Assembly: GCA_004835665.1 (NCBI GenBank)
Contig: RBKR01000008.1
Coordinates: 930,001 to 994,000, forward strand
Length of the DNA stretch: 64,000 nucleotides
Source: Phoma sp. XZ068
Taxonomy: Eukaryota; Ascomycota; Dothideomycetes; Pleosporales; Didymellaceae
Reading direction: 5' to 3'
Shown here: positions 19,719 through 29,832 of the stretch, in pieces
Layout: every line of letters starts with the position of its first letter
Numbering within the stretch: the stretch's first letter is position 1
Translations under genes and position numbers: made by a program
The notes under the pieces: model-generated
Database searches by the model: none
What the model saw: only the letters and a program-made list of their open reading frames with translations
Told to the model about the DNA's origin: nothing

Positions 19719-21279
19719 TACTTTACTCTACTCACCCAGGGCGGCGCGGCGCAGCGACTCTCCACTCAGACATTTCTGGCTTCTTTGTCAGGTTTGTCTT
19801 TTTCTTATATTCCCCTTTTTAATACTTTTTTCTTTCTTTTATTTTTCTATTACTATAGGTTCGGTTTCCTTACGTACACAGACTTCTGGTCGAGGTATTG
19901 TTCTGCCTCGACTCGTACGCATCAGCACTTGACTGATAGCTACGTTTCATTCGGACGGTGTATCTACTGGGTTAATAGTAGATTACGACTTTCATATCTA
20001 TACTATGAGCTGTCCCCACCAACGGCCGTGATGTGTAAGCCCTTCAGCGTGTTGACAACCACAAGACTACGCTTCACGGACGAGATTAATAGTTAAGATT
20101 TTTTAAACTGCCTCCGCGAATACTTTTAAACGACCACTGTAAAACCCGTCACTTCTTGGATGAGACAAGCATGTATATAGCGATTATCTAGTCATGGTAA
20201 AGCATGAAGTGGCCATCCTGTGCTGATCATGAGCTGCCTCGCCACACCTTCATGTTTGCCCTGCAGCACCGGCAGCGGTACGTTCCGCAAGACATGCAAG
20301 CGCGGCGCGGTGCGAGTAATCGACGAGAGCCGGCGTAGCAGGGCTGATTCAATTTGAGCACGCTATCTAATCACCGTGGATCACTGTTGGGAGTTGCCGA
20401 AATACAACGAGCGCTTCGGTCCCCGGCCGGAGAGATCATGATTGTGATCTCATTCTCAGGTAGCCTTGAGCGTCCCAGTCATCGCATGTAGCGTTGGGAA
20501 ATTACAGCCATGCACCCAATTTCATAAACCAAGTCACCACTTCTCTCCGCCCACTATCTTGCCGAGGTAGGCAGCATGTACACACCATTGGTCTCAGCTA
20601 CATGATATATACTGGTAGGTTAGTTGAAACAATACAAAAAATCTCGGTCTACACCGAAGCGAGTCTGTGCTGTCAATCATCTAGCCCAAGCCGGACTCGG
20701 CGTTAGCCAAAATAAGGTTCAGCTGAACTCTGTTAATTGGACCTCCCATAGGAGCTTTTGAGCACGCACCTGCATCGCTGCGGGGTGCACCTTGTGGACA
20801 AATGGAAAGGGGAGGTTTGGCGGAGATTAAACATTGTGGATTTTGGTACGTTACTGTTGGTGGACGGCGCGTAATTATCGCGCCCCAGCAAGTCTAGCGT
20901 ACATGTGGACGGCGACTGACAGACTTCGCTCCTTCCCTACGCATTGTGATGATAGATGTTGAGGTGGCTGGAGTGTACATCGTTGAAGCATTGCTTACGA
21001 TATGCCGCTTGCGGTGTGTTTAAGGACGACAAGGTGCTGCATCAGAGAAGATTTCGATTGCTAGAACCGTAGATGTGATGAAGCGAGTGATTCCGATATG
21101 TTGAACATGTGACTGGGGTATCTATGCGTAGACGTGGTGACCGTCGCTCGAGACAAGATGCTGAATACGCTGAACGCTGAACGCTGAAAAAAGACAAAAA
21201 TGGCGAGCTATGATGGATGCAAGCTGCCGCAAGCTAGTGTGCACACAGGATTAGTCACAGTTCGACCACCAAGGGAACG
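19719..21279. other. 1.56-kb intergenic region
   Basis: This is one of the two longest non-coding stretches of the window. It lies between the ends of two convergent genes, so no promoter is required. A T-rich run (about 19795-19860) follows the upstream gene. There is no convincing ORF, tRNA or transposon remnant. One short tandem repeat sits near the right end. Confidence 0.4.
21167..21187. repeat. Three tandem copies of acgctga
   Basis: The 7-mer acgctga occurs three times head to tail, followed by an A-run. It is too short to assign a function. Confidence 0.8.
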
Positions 21280-22947
21280 TTATGACCGTAAGGCGCCCTT
21301 CATTAACAAAGACAGACGATGTCTGCTCTTAGGCTTACCTTCAGTCTCCTCCATTGTCTTCCATGGCAGCACATCATCCTTGCGAAGTTGCCCACCAAGG
21401 CCAAGACGGTCGCGGGGAGACTGTTGCCAGTGCTCCGATAGTTCAGATGGCGCTATTGAAGATGGCGTGAAAGATGGTGCAATTGATCGCGCGTCGCTAT
21501 CGTCCCGAATCGTCTCCAAAGACTCGGTGCTGGCGATAGAGTTCTCGTACAAAGTTGGAAGACCAGAGCTCATGGCTCTTGACCGTAAGGCTGAAGTGGT
21601 AACGGGTGGCAGAGGCGCAGGCTGAAAGAAGTTGGTATTCTGGGTTGGTGTCATAGGTCGGCTGAAGTTTTGCACCGGGCGTGAGGGGGAGTAGTGAGGG
21701 ACAGGCGATGGATTATCGTGTGCAGTCGATGGGACGTAATGCGCTAGTGGTTCTGTGTAGCGACCGGCAGGGGTAATATAGGGGGCAGGTGGAGATGCCA
21801 TTGGGGAGTCGTTCTTCTGCGACGAGTCGCCAGACGGTAATTCGAATAAAAAGTCGTGAGAATCGGGCACGCTCAATTCCGCCTCAGAGGGCGTCTGGGT
21901 TGACGGTGCGCTTCCACCCCAGAAGTTCTGTTGTTGAGGTCGATCATTCATCTTCTTGAAGATTGTCTCCGCCTCGGCTCGAACAATGGTGTCGACCGAG
22001 TCGGTCGACGATGCAGGTGATGCTGATCTCAAGCTCTCGGGTTCATCAGGTATGGTTTCGAGAGCAGTTGTGGGACATGAACCATTGGTGTGAGGGAACG
22101 GCTCATTCTCAATGGGTATCCCAGAGGATGCTACTGGCAAAGCACCAGAGGCCATTGGCTCCTCGGGAGAATAGTAAGACGGATCGGGCAGTGAAATCTC
22201 GGATGGCGACGAAGGAACGTAATGTCCATTATGATAGATGTCGGCATTGGTTCCAGAAGGTGCAGATACAATCGATGGAGGTGGGCCGCGAGACTCGGTA
22301 GACATGACCGAGAATGATGAGACGTTCCACGGCATGACGGAGGCTTGTGACGCTTTTGACGCGAATGAGGCTCCGGACGCTCGTTTGTTTTCTTTGCTCG
22401 TTCTGGTGGTCACAGTTGCAGTGGAATGGCGCTTCTTGACCGCATCCGGGATGCCATCCCACTTGGAATTGACTCTTGGGACATTTTCTGGCAGCTTCTT
22501 GCTCGCAAATGTGCCGCTGGTCCTGATGGACGAACTAGAAGGTGATACTGTGCCCTTCCCATTGCCCTGCTTGCGTTGCTGTTCGGCGAACTGCTCGAGA
22601 GCGACTTGGGAAGGCTCCTTTAGCGACAAGAAACCAAAGACCGAGTTGGCCTTTTTCTTCTTCTTCGGGATTTTGGAGTCATTGGAACTCGAGTTGCTAG
22701 ACGTGGTGGAAGCCAGGCTGGATGACGTCGCGCTTGCAGTGGAGTTGAAAGAGGTCTGGTATGGCGATGAAGGAACGTCTGAATTGGTCGTCGAGGTTCG
22801 TCCCTGCAGTTGTGGTTGGGTCGCCTCCTGAGAAACCTGCGACGAAAGCGAGATTTGATCTGGTGGCAGTGGATTCCTATACTTGAGCTTTGGTATGCGC
22901 GCTCCAGCTGGCGGGGATTGCGCTGTTAAGTCAGTAGCAGGCGCCAT
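21280..22947 (-). CDS. Disordered Ser/Pro-rich fungal protein, function unknown
   Basis: I do not recognise the family. From the ATG at 22947 the product is 555 aa. It starts MAPATDLTAQSPPAGARIPK followed by LKYRNPLPPDQ, a compact conserved-looking motif. Ser/Thr-rich sequence follows, then a lysine cluster with a short hydrophobic motif (KIPKKKKKANSVFGFLSLKE) and QVALEQFAEQQRKQ. Further segments of note are VNSKWDGIPDAVKKRH and TIVRAEAETIFKKMNDR. Near the C-terminus come SPRDRLGLGGQLRKDDVLPW and RHRLSLLMKGALRS. There is no signal peptide or membrane helix. The frame stays open upstream to an ATG at 23274, and extra 5' exons are possible. A GTAAGC near 21340 could start a terminal intron. A signalling or cortical scaffold is conceivable but not shown. 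Confidence 0.62.
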   Translation of the reverse strand: MAPATDLTAQSPPAGARIPKLKYRNPLPPDQISLSSQVSQEATQPQLQGRTSTTNSDVPSSPYQTSFNSTASATSSSLASTTSSNSSSNDSKIPKKKKKANSVFGFLSLKEPSQVALEQFAEQQRKQGNGKGTVSPSSSSIRTSGTFASKKLPENVPRVNSKWDGIPDAVKKRHSTATVTTRTSKENKRASGASFASKASQASVMPWNVSSFSVMSTESRGPPPSIVSAPSGTNADIYHNGHYVPSSPSEISLPDPSYYSPEEPMASGALPVASSGIPIENEPFPHTNGSCPTTALETIPDEPESLRSASPASSTDSVDTIVRAEAETIFKKMNDRPQQQNFWGGSAPSTQTPSEAELSVPDSHDFLFELPSGDSSQKNDSPMASPPAPYITPAGRYTEPLAHYVPSTAHDNPSPVPHYSPSRPVQNFSRPMTPTQNTNFFQPAPLPPVTTSALRSRAMSSGLPTLYENSIASTESLETIRDDSDARSIAPSFTPSSIAPSELSEHWQQSPRDRLGLGGQLRKDDVLPWKTMEETEGKPKSRHRLSLLMKGALRS

Positions 22948-24408
22948 GACTCGTTGCAGCAAAGGCGACGATGATCTCGGTCGGGCAGATAGTTTGGGTT
23001 TAGCAACGAGGATCGGTGCGTTGCGGAGGCGCGACTGATTGGCAGATGGTTGGCAGGTCACAGCGCATTTCGTGCAGCTCGATAAAGCGGCTAGCTGAGA
23101 TGTCGAGGTCGAGGACGCAATGGAGGGAGCATTCGAGCGGGCAGCAGCAGACGTTGAAAAGATGGGGCAGCAGGAGGGGAAGTACGGTGGTGATTGCGCC
23201 GCACGTGGAAAGCGCAAATGACGGGCAGCCCGTCGAAAAAGCAAGAGCGACTCACACGCGAGAATCGTCCACATCTGGTACCTTTGCGCTACTGCGGACA
23301 GGCGAACCCTCCTCCACAGCGAGCGGTGTCAGCATTCTGCCACGCGGCAAAGGCCATCCGACCGCCTTCATTGGCGATGAGAGGTGGGCATTCTCTTGAA
23401 GAGTCTGTTGTGGCTGCCTTTCCGCGGCTGGACGGTCGCCGACGACCAGCTTCTTCCATGCTCGCTCGACCTGGTTGGCGGCATCTAGACGGCACATCGA
23501 CACTGACATGGCATTGTACACGAGGGATTGGATGAATTGGCTTAAGCGTACCAGAAAGAGCGTTTGCGATGGACTGATCAGCCCTGAGACTTCCGCGCCC
23601 GCAGTAGTCTCGACGTTCCCTACCTTAACTGGCGTTTGCCGACCCAATGTGTACTGTACACTGAAGACTGTCCACATGTGAGGGTCTTGCCCTCAATTGC
23701 AAGTCTCGCGACTGGCTCGCACTGCGTATCTCGTTCGCAGTTTGACACGCTTGACAGCGGCGCGCCCAGACTCTGTCCATCAGTGACATGTCATAAAGCG
23801 GCCGTCAGTCCGGGCTGCGAGGTTGACTAATTGTTGCAAATGCTGTACTTCCCGAAGAGGCAGTCGGGAAGAACACATGGCCGCAGCGCCATCGTGTAAC
23901 CACCCAGGGCATAGTCAGCAGCCTATCGATGGCCATGGCTTGCGATGGCTGGGATGAGGACTTGTAGCGAGGTGGCCAGGGCCCGTGTCCAGATTGACGA
24001 GATTATGGACGAGATCATGGCCCAGCAGGACGAGGCAAAGTCGTTCCGGGTTCTCCGTAGTCTCGACTTAAGCCACACTGACATTCTTTTTCCCGCAGCC
24101 CCCACAACCCCATCCTCAACGAACGAACGGAGCGCAGGCGCTGCGACTTCCTCGCTGTAGCACCTCAACCACGCACCCGCGCTCGAACATGGCAGACAGA
24201 CGCGAGGTGCACACTTGAGCAGTGCCGCATCGCCGCCACCAGCGCTGCCTGACTGTGCGCCCGCCCCGCCGAGGAGCATTGCGGCGCCCACAGGCCTCTG
24301 CGCGCCCCGCCCTCGTCGCCCCTCCAGCCTCGTGGCCGTGGCCGATCGCTCCTCGCCGCGCTGCACTCTCGGGCACCGCGCCTCGAGACGTCCTCACCCT
24401 CAGCCGCC
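22948..24408. promoter_or_regulatory. Divergent intergenic region, 1.46 kb
   Basis: It lies between the divergent starts at 22947 and 24409. On the minus strand the frame stays open to 23274, and a second open frame (23677-23252) ends at GTGTGAGT, a possible splice donor, so upstream coding exons of the minus-strand gene may hide here. On the plus strand, 23945-24160 encodes a short helical ORF (RVQIDEIMDEIMAQQDEAKS) that I could not tie to a gene. Confidence 0.4.
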
Positions 24409-25263
24409 ATGCCTGCGCTGCTGGTCAACACCGATCTGCGGCCGGCCTCTTCGAGCGGCGCCTCGTCGACCTCGGGCGCCTCGCTGAAGCGCTCAGAGTC
24501 GCCCACCTCAGACCGCCCGCCTGTATCACCCATCACGCCCACCGCTACTGTTGCCCAGCTAGCTCCCATCGACCGCTCCGACTCTCCGCCCCGCACTCTG
24601 CCCCCACCACCACCTGCACCTGCGCGTGCACCCGCGCCCACCACCTTCAGACAGCAACCGCCCTCGGTGCCCATCTCCGAGAGCGAGAACCCAGATGCCA
24701 TCGCCCTCCGCTCTGCGATATCGCTGCTGCAGCTGCAGCGAGAGAAGAGCAAGCGTGATCTGAAGGCCCTGGAGGAGCTCAAGCATGCCGCAGTTCAGGA
24801 CCCCCAGAGCTTTATGCGCTCTCTGCAAGAACAGCGCGCACAGGCAGCAAGAGCACACAAAGATGTCCTCACGCCCACGCTTGCTGGTCTCACAGACCTA
24901 GCCGAGGCCAGCGATGACGACGACACATCCGCCGGTCAACAATCTACAGCCGCGCGTAAGGATTCTGCGAGCGTGGACTCCAAGCCCGCACCCAGGTTTC
25001 CTGCGATACCGCAACCCCAAAACATAGTTCGATGCCCGCCTATCGAGTGGACGAAATACCACATCGTTGGCGAGCCTCTCAACAAGATGCACGAAGAACA
25101 GAAGAAGTGGCCAGGGTCCGGCGAACCTCCAAAGTTAGCAAACGGACATCGTGCCCCACCTCATTCAGTCGCTGCGCCATACTCGCCCTTCAAGGACGCG
25201 GTTGGCAAATCAAAGTCACCCTCCAATGGTCCCTCCAGCAGGACCAAAAAGTCGCCATCGTAA
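24409..25263 (+). CDS. Conserved-looking fungal protein with ISLLQLQREKSKRDLKALE helix, function unknown
   Basis: Single exon, 284 aa, with a start in good context (GCCGCCATGC). The first 90 residues are Ser/Pro/Ala-rich and disordered. A helical segment at about 100-150 (AIALRSAISLLQLQREKSKR, then DLKALEELKHAAV, then PQSFMRSLQEQRAQ) is followed by an acidic patch. A compact motif at about 205-225 (NIVRCPPIEWTKYHIVGEPL, then NKMHEEQKKWP) is of a kind I associate with uncharacterised ascomycete proteins. The C-terminus is basic and Ser-rich (SSRTKKSPS). There are no membrane segments. The charged helix and tryptophan motif suggest a subunit of a larger nuclear complex, which is inference only. 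Confidence 0.7.
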   Translation: MPALLVNTDLRPASSSGASSTSGASLKRSESPTSDRPPVSPITPTATVAQLAPIDRSDSPPRTLPPPPPAPARAPAPTTFRQQPPSVPISESENPDAIALRSAISLLQLQREKSKRDLKALEELKHAAVQDPQSFMRSLQEQRAQAARAHKDVLTPTLAGLTDLAEASDDDDTSAGQQSTAARKDSASVDSKPAPRFPAIPQPQNIVRCPPIEWTKYHIVGEPLNKMHEEQKKWPGSGEPPKLANGHRAPPHSVAAPYSPFKDAVGKSKSPSNGPSSRTKKSPS

Positions 25264-26257
25264 CAAGTGGCGCAACATGCACTTAAGTGCAGCAACCACA
25301 CTCTGATCACATATTTACGACACCACTCAAAAGCATACGAGGGCACAGGATGCTCCTTTACGATGATCATGCGGCTATGGTCAATTATGATAGACGAGAC
25401 CTTACGACTAGACGAAGGCCAAGAACAATAGACTCAAGTATATAAAGTATACTTTGCTAGCTCTCTCACTCTGCGTGTAATTGATGTCCTTTGTTCTTAT
25501 ACTGACATCTCATACAGCCAAAAGCCGTGAGACATTCAAGAGCCGGAAAGAGTAGACTATATCATTCGTTTATGCTATTTTCGACTCGGGTCCCACAACG
25601 ATCGCGTACTCCTACGTACCTCGATTCGTACTTCAGCGGCTGTGCGACCCCATCTTTCCTTGCGGCGCAGTCGCGCGAACTTGCCTTGTTGAAAATCCTC
25701 CGCGTTTCTTTCCCAACATTATTGTGGTCATTAACGCCTTGCAGGCCAATCCTAACTGTTTGGTGGTGCTCGGCTAAATCAGTCTTGACAAGATCCCTGG
25801 CGGCTGCAACAACAGGCTGAGCCCTGCGCAAGCTTCTCGGACTAGTGACGTAGTGCCCGTCAAAGCGCCTTACACGTCAACAAGGTCGGTGTGCATTGAC
25901 GACCATTTCGGCCAATACAAAGACGAAATTTCGACGATCCTGAGGCTGGGTGGCAGTGCCTGTTCCTGTCGCGCGTTGACTGATTCGATGGCTGGGGTGT
26001 CTGCTGCTCGTAATCCTGGCTTGGGTGACGTGAATGCTCTGACAAGAATGGAAGCACGAAACAAGCTTGGAATGCGTGTGCCGCCGCGTGGTAGGTAAAT
26101 TTGCATAAAGATTGAAGCGTGCTGCTGTCATTAAGCTCTTTGACGTTTGTCTTCAACTCAGTATCGCTTTGTATTGCAAGCAGAGCTCTTGCTCTTTGTC
26201 TTGCCTCTATACTACCACAACCAGCATTCGAAGCCAACACCTCATACCACAATCACT
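25264..26257. other. Intergenic region, nothing recognised
   Basis: It holds the 3' flank of the upstream gene and the promoter of the SUR7-family gene. Short overlapping ORFs only. An in-frame ATG at 26147 could extend the SUR7-like protein, but would hide its first membrane segment behind an extra leader. Confidence 0.4.
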
Positions 26258-27151
26258 ATGCGTTTCACGGCTCTCATCCCGGCGCTGTGCTGCACAGTAG
26301 CCCTCATTCTCTCCTTCCTATGTCTCTTCGCCGGCCACAAGAAGGGCTTCATGGAAGACTACCACCTCGTCACACTCAACACCTCCATGATTGGTGAAAA
26401 CATTATCAACGAAACCCGGTCCACAGACACCTCAAACCCACTCACCAATCTGCTCAATGGCGTCCGAAACTTTGGCAGCGAGACCATCAACGATGCCATC
26501 GGCGAAGTCACCCAACGTCTGGGCATCGAGGACTTCTACTCAGCACACATGCTCAACTACTGCGAGGGCCAATACACCCCCGCCGAAGCCGCCAACGCAA
26601 CAGTCAGCGAATCCGACATCAGCAAGAACGTAACAGAATGCAGCAAGAACCGCGCCATGTACAAGTTCGACCCGACCGCCATCATCGAAGAAGCCCTCAA
26701 CAAAACCACCGGCCTCGACATTACCCTGGACGACCTGCGCTGGCCCGAGGACATCGACACAGGCATCAAAACCCTCAACGCCCTCATGGCAGCAATGTTC
26801 GTTCTGTACTGTCTCGCAATCGCACTCATCTTCGTTGCGCTCTTCGCCGCCGTCGTCGCAGTCCTGCTATCAGGCCGTCTCTCAGCGTGCGTCAACTTCC
26901 TCGTCTCGGTCCTCGCCTTCCTTGCCATCGGTCTTGCGAGCGCGCTGGTCACGGCCGTGGTCGTCAAGGCGAGCAACATCATCAACGACAAGGGCAATGA
27001 TATCGGACTGGAGGCGCACTGGGGCGGCAAGTTCCTCGCCCTCACGTGGGCGGCGACGGGACTCATGCTTATTGTGGTGATTACGTGGGTTGTTGAGTTT
27101 TGCGTTGGGAGGAGGCACAACAAGCAGCCCATGTATGCGAAGCATGGTTAA
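26258..27151 (+). CDS. SUR7/PalI family membrane protein
   Basis: The 297-aa product has the four-helix SUR7/PalI layout. TM1 lies at residues 5-25 (ALIPALCCTVALILSFLCLF). A long extracellular loop with N-glycosylation sites follows, holding LVTLNTSMI and the paired cysteines of YCEGQY and NVTECSKN. TM2 starts at about 175 (LNALMAAMFVLYCLAIALIF). TM3 is ACVNFLVSVLAFLAIGLASA, TM4 LTWAATGLMLIVVITWVV, and the tail is basic (GRRHNKQPMYAKHG). Members build eisosome-linked cortical domains, or sense ambient pH (PalI/Rim9). The loop cysteines fit the Sur7 branch better than PalI, whose C-terminal tail is much longer. The start at 26258 is chosen because it places TM1 at the N-terminus. Confidence 0.88.
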   Translation: MRFTALIPALCCTVALILSFLCLFAGHKKGFMEDYHLVTLNTSMIGENIINETRSTDTSNPLTNLLNGVRNFGSETINDAIGEVTQRLGIEDFYSAHMLNYCEGQYTPAEAANATVSESDISKNVTECSKNRAMYKFDPTAIIEEALNKTTGLDITLDDLRWPEDIDTGIKTLNALMAAMFVLYCLAIALIFVALFAAVVAVLLSGRLSACVNFLVSVLAFLAIGLASALVTAVVVKASNIINDKGNDIGLEAHWGGKFLALTWAATGLMLIVVITWVVEFCVGRRHNKQPMYAKHG

Positions 27152-27700
27152 GCTGGGCCGGTGAGGGATCGAAGTAGAGGTGGGAGTGGGATGAGGACGT
27201 GTTTTCTTTGTGTGGTGTCCGAGCTGTATACCCCTTGAGCTTGAGACTATGTAACTTATGATAATGTTCAAATGATATTGTATTTATTGCAATTGCTTTC
27301 CACGCTTTGCGGTTTGGTTTTGAGTTTGTATCGTTGTATTGATGGTTCATGCTGATTTCCACACGTACACGCGAAAAGTCTCATAATGTAGATAACTTAC
27401 CAACCAACTGCAAAACTGTTCTTAAGTGACAGCCTGACAAAAGTTATCCAGCAAATTTGTCGCTTACAAGGGCATGTTGAACCGTACAGTTTATCACATG
27501 TCCTTCTAAGTCCACAAGCTACGACTACGTTCATTTTGAGTATTACCCCAGGCCATTGAGGTTTACAACTGTTACTGGCTGTATCTGCAAAGCGACAGAA
27601 GATCTCACCAACTCGAGAGAAACCAGTGGAAAGTGTACACGCTCACATCGAAATCCACATAGTACTTTTGATACAGGAACCCAGCCCATCGCTGCCACAC
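27152..27700. other. Convergent 3' region
   Basis: The SUR7-family gene and the PEBP gene end towards each other. AT-rich stretches occur near 27270-27360. No ORF or RNA gene is supported. Confidence 0.4.
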
Positions 27701-28528
27701 CTACTGCTTGTTATTCTCCGCATACAAAAAGTTCGCAGCTACAGGAACCAAATCATTCGCCCTCGCCCACCCCCTCACACCCCCGCCTTCCTCACCTGTC
27801 CCCCAATGCTGGCGCTCCTTCGGCTTCGACAAGTGCAGCGGCTCCGTTGTCCCATTCCTCGGCGCAAACACAAGGAACACATACCGGTGCTTGCCAGTCT
27901 TGGGCGGCGGGCCAGGAGGCTTGTACTCGACGATATCATCGGGTGCGCTCTGCTCTTTGGCGCCTTGCTCTGTAAGGCCGAACTCGGGGAGAGGGAGGAT
28001 GGAGAAAGTGTGCTTTTTTACGGAAACGTTTGTTGCGATCCAGTGGCAGAATTCGCTCCATTTGGGGTTGTCGCGGGATGGAGCGTCTGGGTCTGTGAGC
28101 GTGATGATGTAGGTCGGGTGTGAGTCCGTGATGGTCCCTGGACTGGTGTCTTCGTGGAGAGTGATTGATGGTTGCTTTTGGAGGCGCTTGGGTTTGATGG
28201 TGTTCCCGATCTCGGCATCGTCTTTCTTCCAGGATACGGTTAGGGTCAGACTTGGGAGAAAGTCGTCGATGACTGTTAATGCGTTAGAGATTAGGGCATG
28301 CCTGAAAATTCATGGCTATGTACCTGTTGGGATGATCTCAGCTTCTCGGAGCCTGTGCTTCGTTAGCACCTGTGATCTAAAAGCTGCATTGGACACTCAC
28401 GCAGCTTGTACAGTTTGAACGTCTGGAGAACCGTTGGCGTGCAGTGGCTGTTGCTTGGTAGGTAAAGCACAGACAGCTCCGTAGAGCTGTAGTAGGCTCG
28501 CAATGCTGATTGGGGTCTGTAACCGCAT
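27701..28528 (-). CDS. Secreted phosphatidylethanolamine-binding protein (PEBP) family member
   Basis: Three exons join in phase: 28528-28401, 28352-28324 and 28272-27701, giving 242 aa. The N-terminus MRLQTPISIASLLQLYGAVC is a signal peptide, so the protein probably enters the secretory pathway. PEBP motifs follow: VIDDFLPSLTLTVSW, then the ligand-site core YIITLTDPDAPSRDNPKWSE with FCHWIATNV, then the second motif GKHRYVFLVFAP with HLSKPKERQHWG, and ARANDLVPVAANFLYAENN at the end. Family members bind anionic phospholipid headgroups and can inhibit proteases (yeast Tfs1 inhibits carboxypeptidase Y). The middle exon is only 29 nt, so a reading of single ORFs misses the gene entirely. Ligand and target are unknown. 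Confidence 0.85.
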
Positions 28529-28878
28529 ATTGAGATGCGATTGATGATGGAAATATTTGGAGACTTCAAGATGGGTCTTGTAGAGTTGCAAACGATTTGT
28601 GGAGTGCGGAGGGTGCTGTCGCGTGAGATTGTTCATGTATTGAGGTTGCTCTTGTAGTTGTCGTCATTTGAGGTCACCTTGCAGATCCTCCACCACAAAG
28701 GGCAATGCGGAGTCGATTAGTCGCAACAACGTCCAAAGTTCATTTGACGGGATGATTGTAATAAATAATATTTTCATGATATATAAAGGGTATTCGCAGT
28801 TGCATGCATGCGCTCAAAATAGGGTATAAGGGAGACAGCCACCCAAGAAACGCCAAACACCAATAATGCATCGCACCG
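28529..28878. other. Intergenic region between two minus-strand genes
   Basis: It is AT-rich around 28755-28790, including TATATAAA, and precedes the PEBP gene. Part of it must be the PEBP promoter. No coding signal is seen. Confidence 0.4.
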
Positions 28879-29832
28879 TCAGACAGAAACCGCCTCGCAG
28901 AACTCCGTACTACCTGTTACAAAGCCCATGTTCTGGGCGATATTGTACTCTGCAACCGCTTGAGCACCCAGTCCGGTCATTGTGCCTGTGCAGTCATTCA
29001 GCAAGACACAATCCCAGCCGTACGAGTACGCGTCAGATACCGTGCCGAAGACGCACTGATCAGTGTTCACGCCAGCAAAAAGGAGTGTCTTTTTGTCGAC
29101 AGTTCGAAGGTACTCGTGGAGAGGCTCAGCTGTGGACCACAGTCCGCTCATGCGTGTCTTGTCGAAGAACAGGTCGCCGGGTTGAGCGACCGCCTTGAAG
29201 GGCTCATAGAGTTCCGAATTCCACGTTCTCTTGAAGAGGCAGCGCCCTTGGTTGCCCGGAAGCTGAGCGCCCAGCCCGACGTGCCAACCCAGGGTCTTGT
29301 GGAATCCTCGCTGGATGGCTGGCGCCATGCTCTTCAGATTGTGCTCGGAAAGTCCCCAATTGAGCCAGGCGATTTGGATGCCTTCCTCCCTGCACCGCTC
29401 AATGACGTTCAACGTCGGCTCAATTGCTGCTAAACCAGCAGTATGGTCTCGGTACTGTGGATGAATGAAGTAGTTCTGCATGTCGACAACAATCAGGACG
29501 GCGCTGTCAGGATCGAACATAAAGCCGGTGTGGTTGTGGCGGTCCTTGTCACATTCCACAATCATCCTCCTCTTTGATCCCCTCGATAGGTCGAACTTGC
29601 CATCGTCTGGGAAGTAGAGCCATTGCTCATCACCACCAAAGGGAATGGGCGCCGTGCATGTGATCGTTCCAACCGTGGTGGATGTGTGCTCCTCTTCTTG
29701 TAGCTCGCTGCAGCTCCTGGAGGCCATGTGCGTGTCTGAACTTGGATCGTATGATACAGGGTTGGAGTGAGATAGATGATGATGGGGGTTGTATGTGGGA
29801 GGTGCTGCAGAGTCGGGAAATAGCAGGAACAT
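28879..29832 (-). CDS. Isochorismatase-like cysteine hydrolase
   Basis: The single-exon product (317 aa) has the catalytic triad of the isochorismatase-like superfamily: Asp117 in LIVVDMQNYF, Lys225 in LFFDKTRMSG, and Cys260 in AGVNTDQCVFGTV. The preceding GVNTD(Q) with a cis-peptide position is intact. Members hydrolyse amides or vinyl ethers (nicotinamidase, ureidoacrylate or N-carbamoyl amidohydrolases, isochorismatase). An extended N-terminal part (residues 55-110) includes WLYFPDDGKFDLSRG and suggests a fungal subgroup of unknown substrate. An internal ATG at 29727 (MASRSCSEL) is an equally plausible start. No mitochondrial or secretory signal is clear, so it is probably cytosolic. Confidence 0.85.
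   Translation of the reverse strand: MFLLFPDSAAPPTYNPHHHLSHSNPVSYDPSSDTHMASRSCSELQEEEHTSTTVGTITCTAPIPFGGDEQWLYFPDDGKFDLSRGSKRRMIVECDKDRHNHTGFMFDPDSAVLIVVDMQNYFIHPQYRDHTAGLAAIEPTLNVIERCREEGIQIAWLNWGLSEHNLKSMAPAIQRGFHKTLGWHVGLGAQLPGNQGRCLFKRTWNSELYEPFKAVAQPGDLFFDKTRMSGLWSTAEPLHEYLRTVDKKTLLFAGVNTDQCVFGTVSDAYSYGWDCVLLNDCTGTMTGLGAQAVAEYNIAQNMGFVTGSTEFCEAVSV

Noticed and set aside
23945..24160. 71-codon plus-strand ORF with a short helical segment (RVQIDEIMDEIMAQQDEAKS)
   Set aside because: It could be an upstream exon, but no donor/acceptor pair joins it convincingly to the gene at 24409, and nothing confirms expression.
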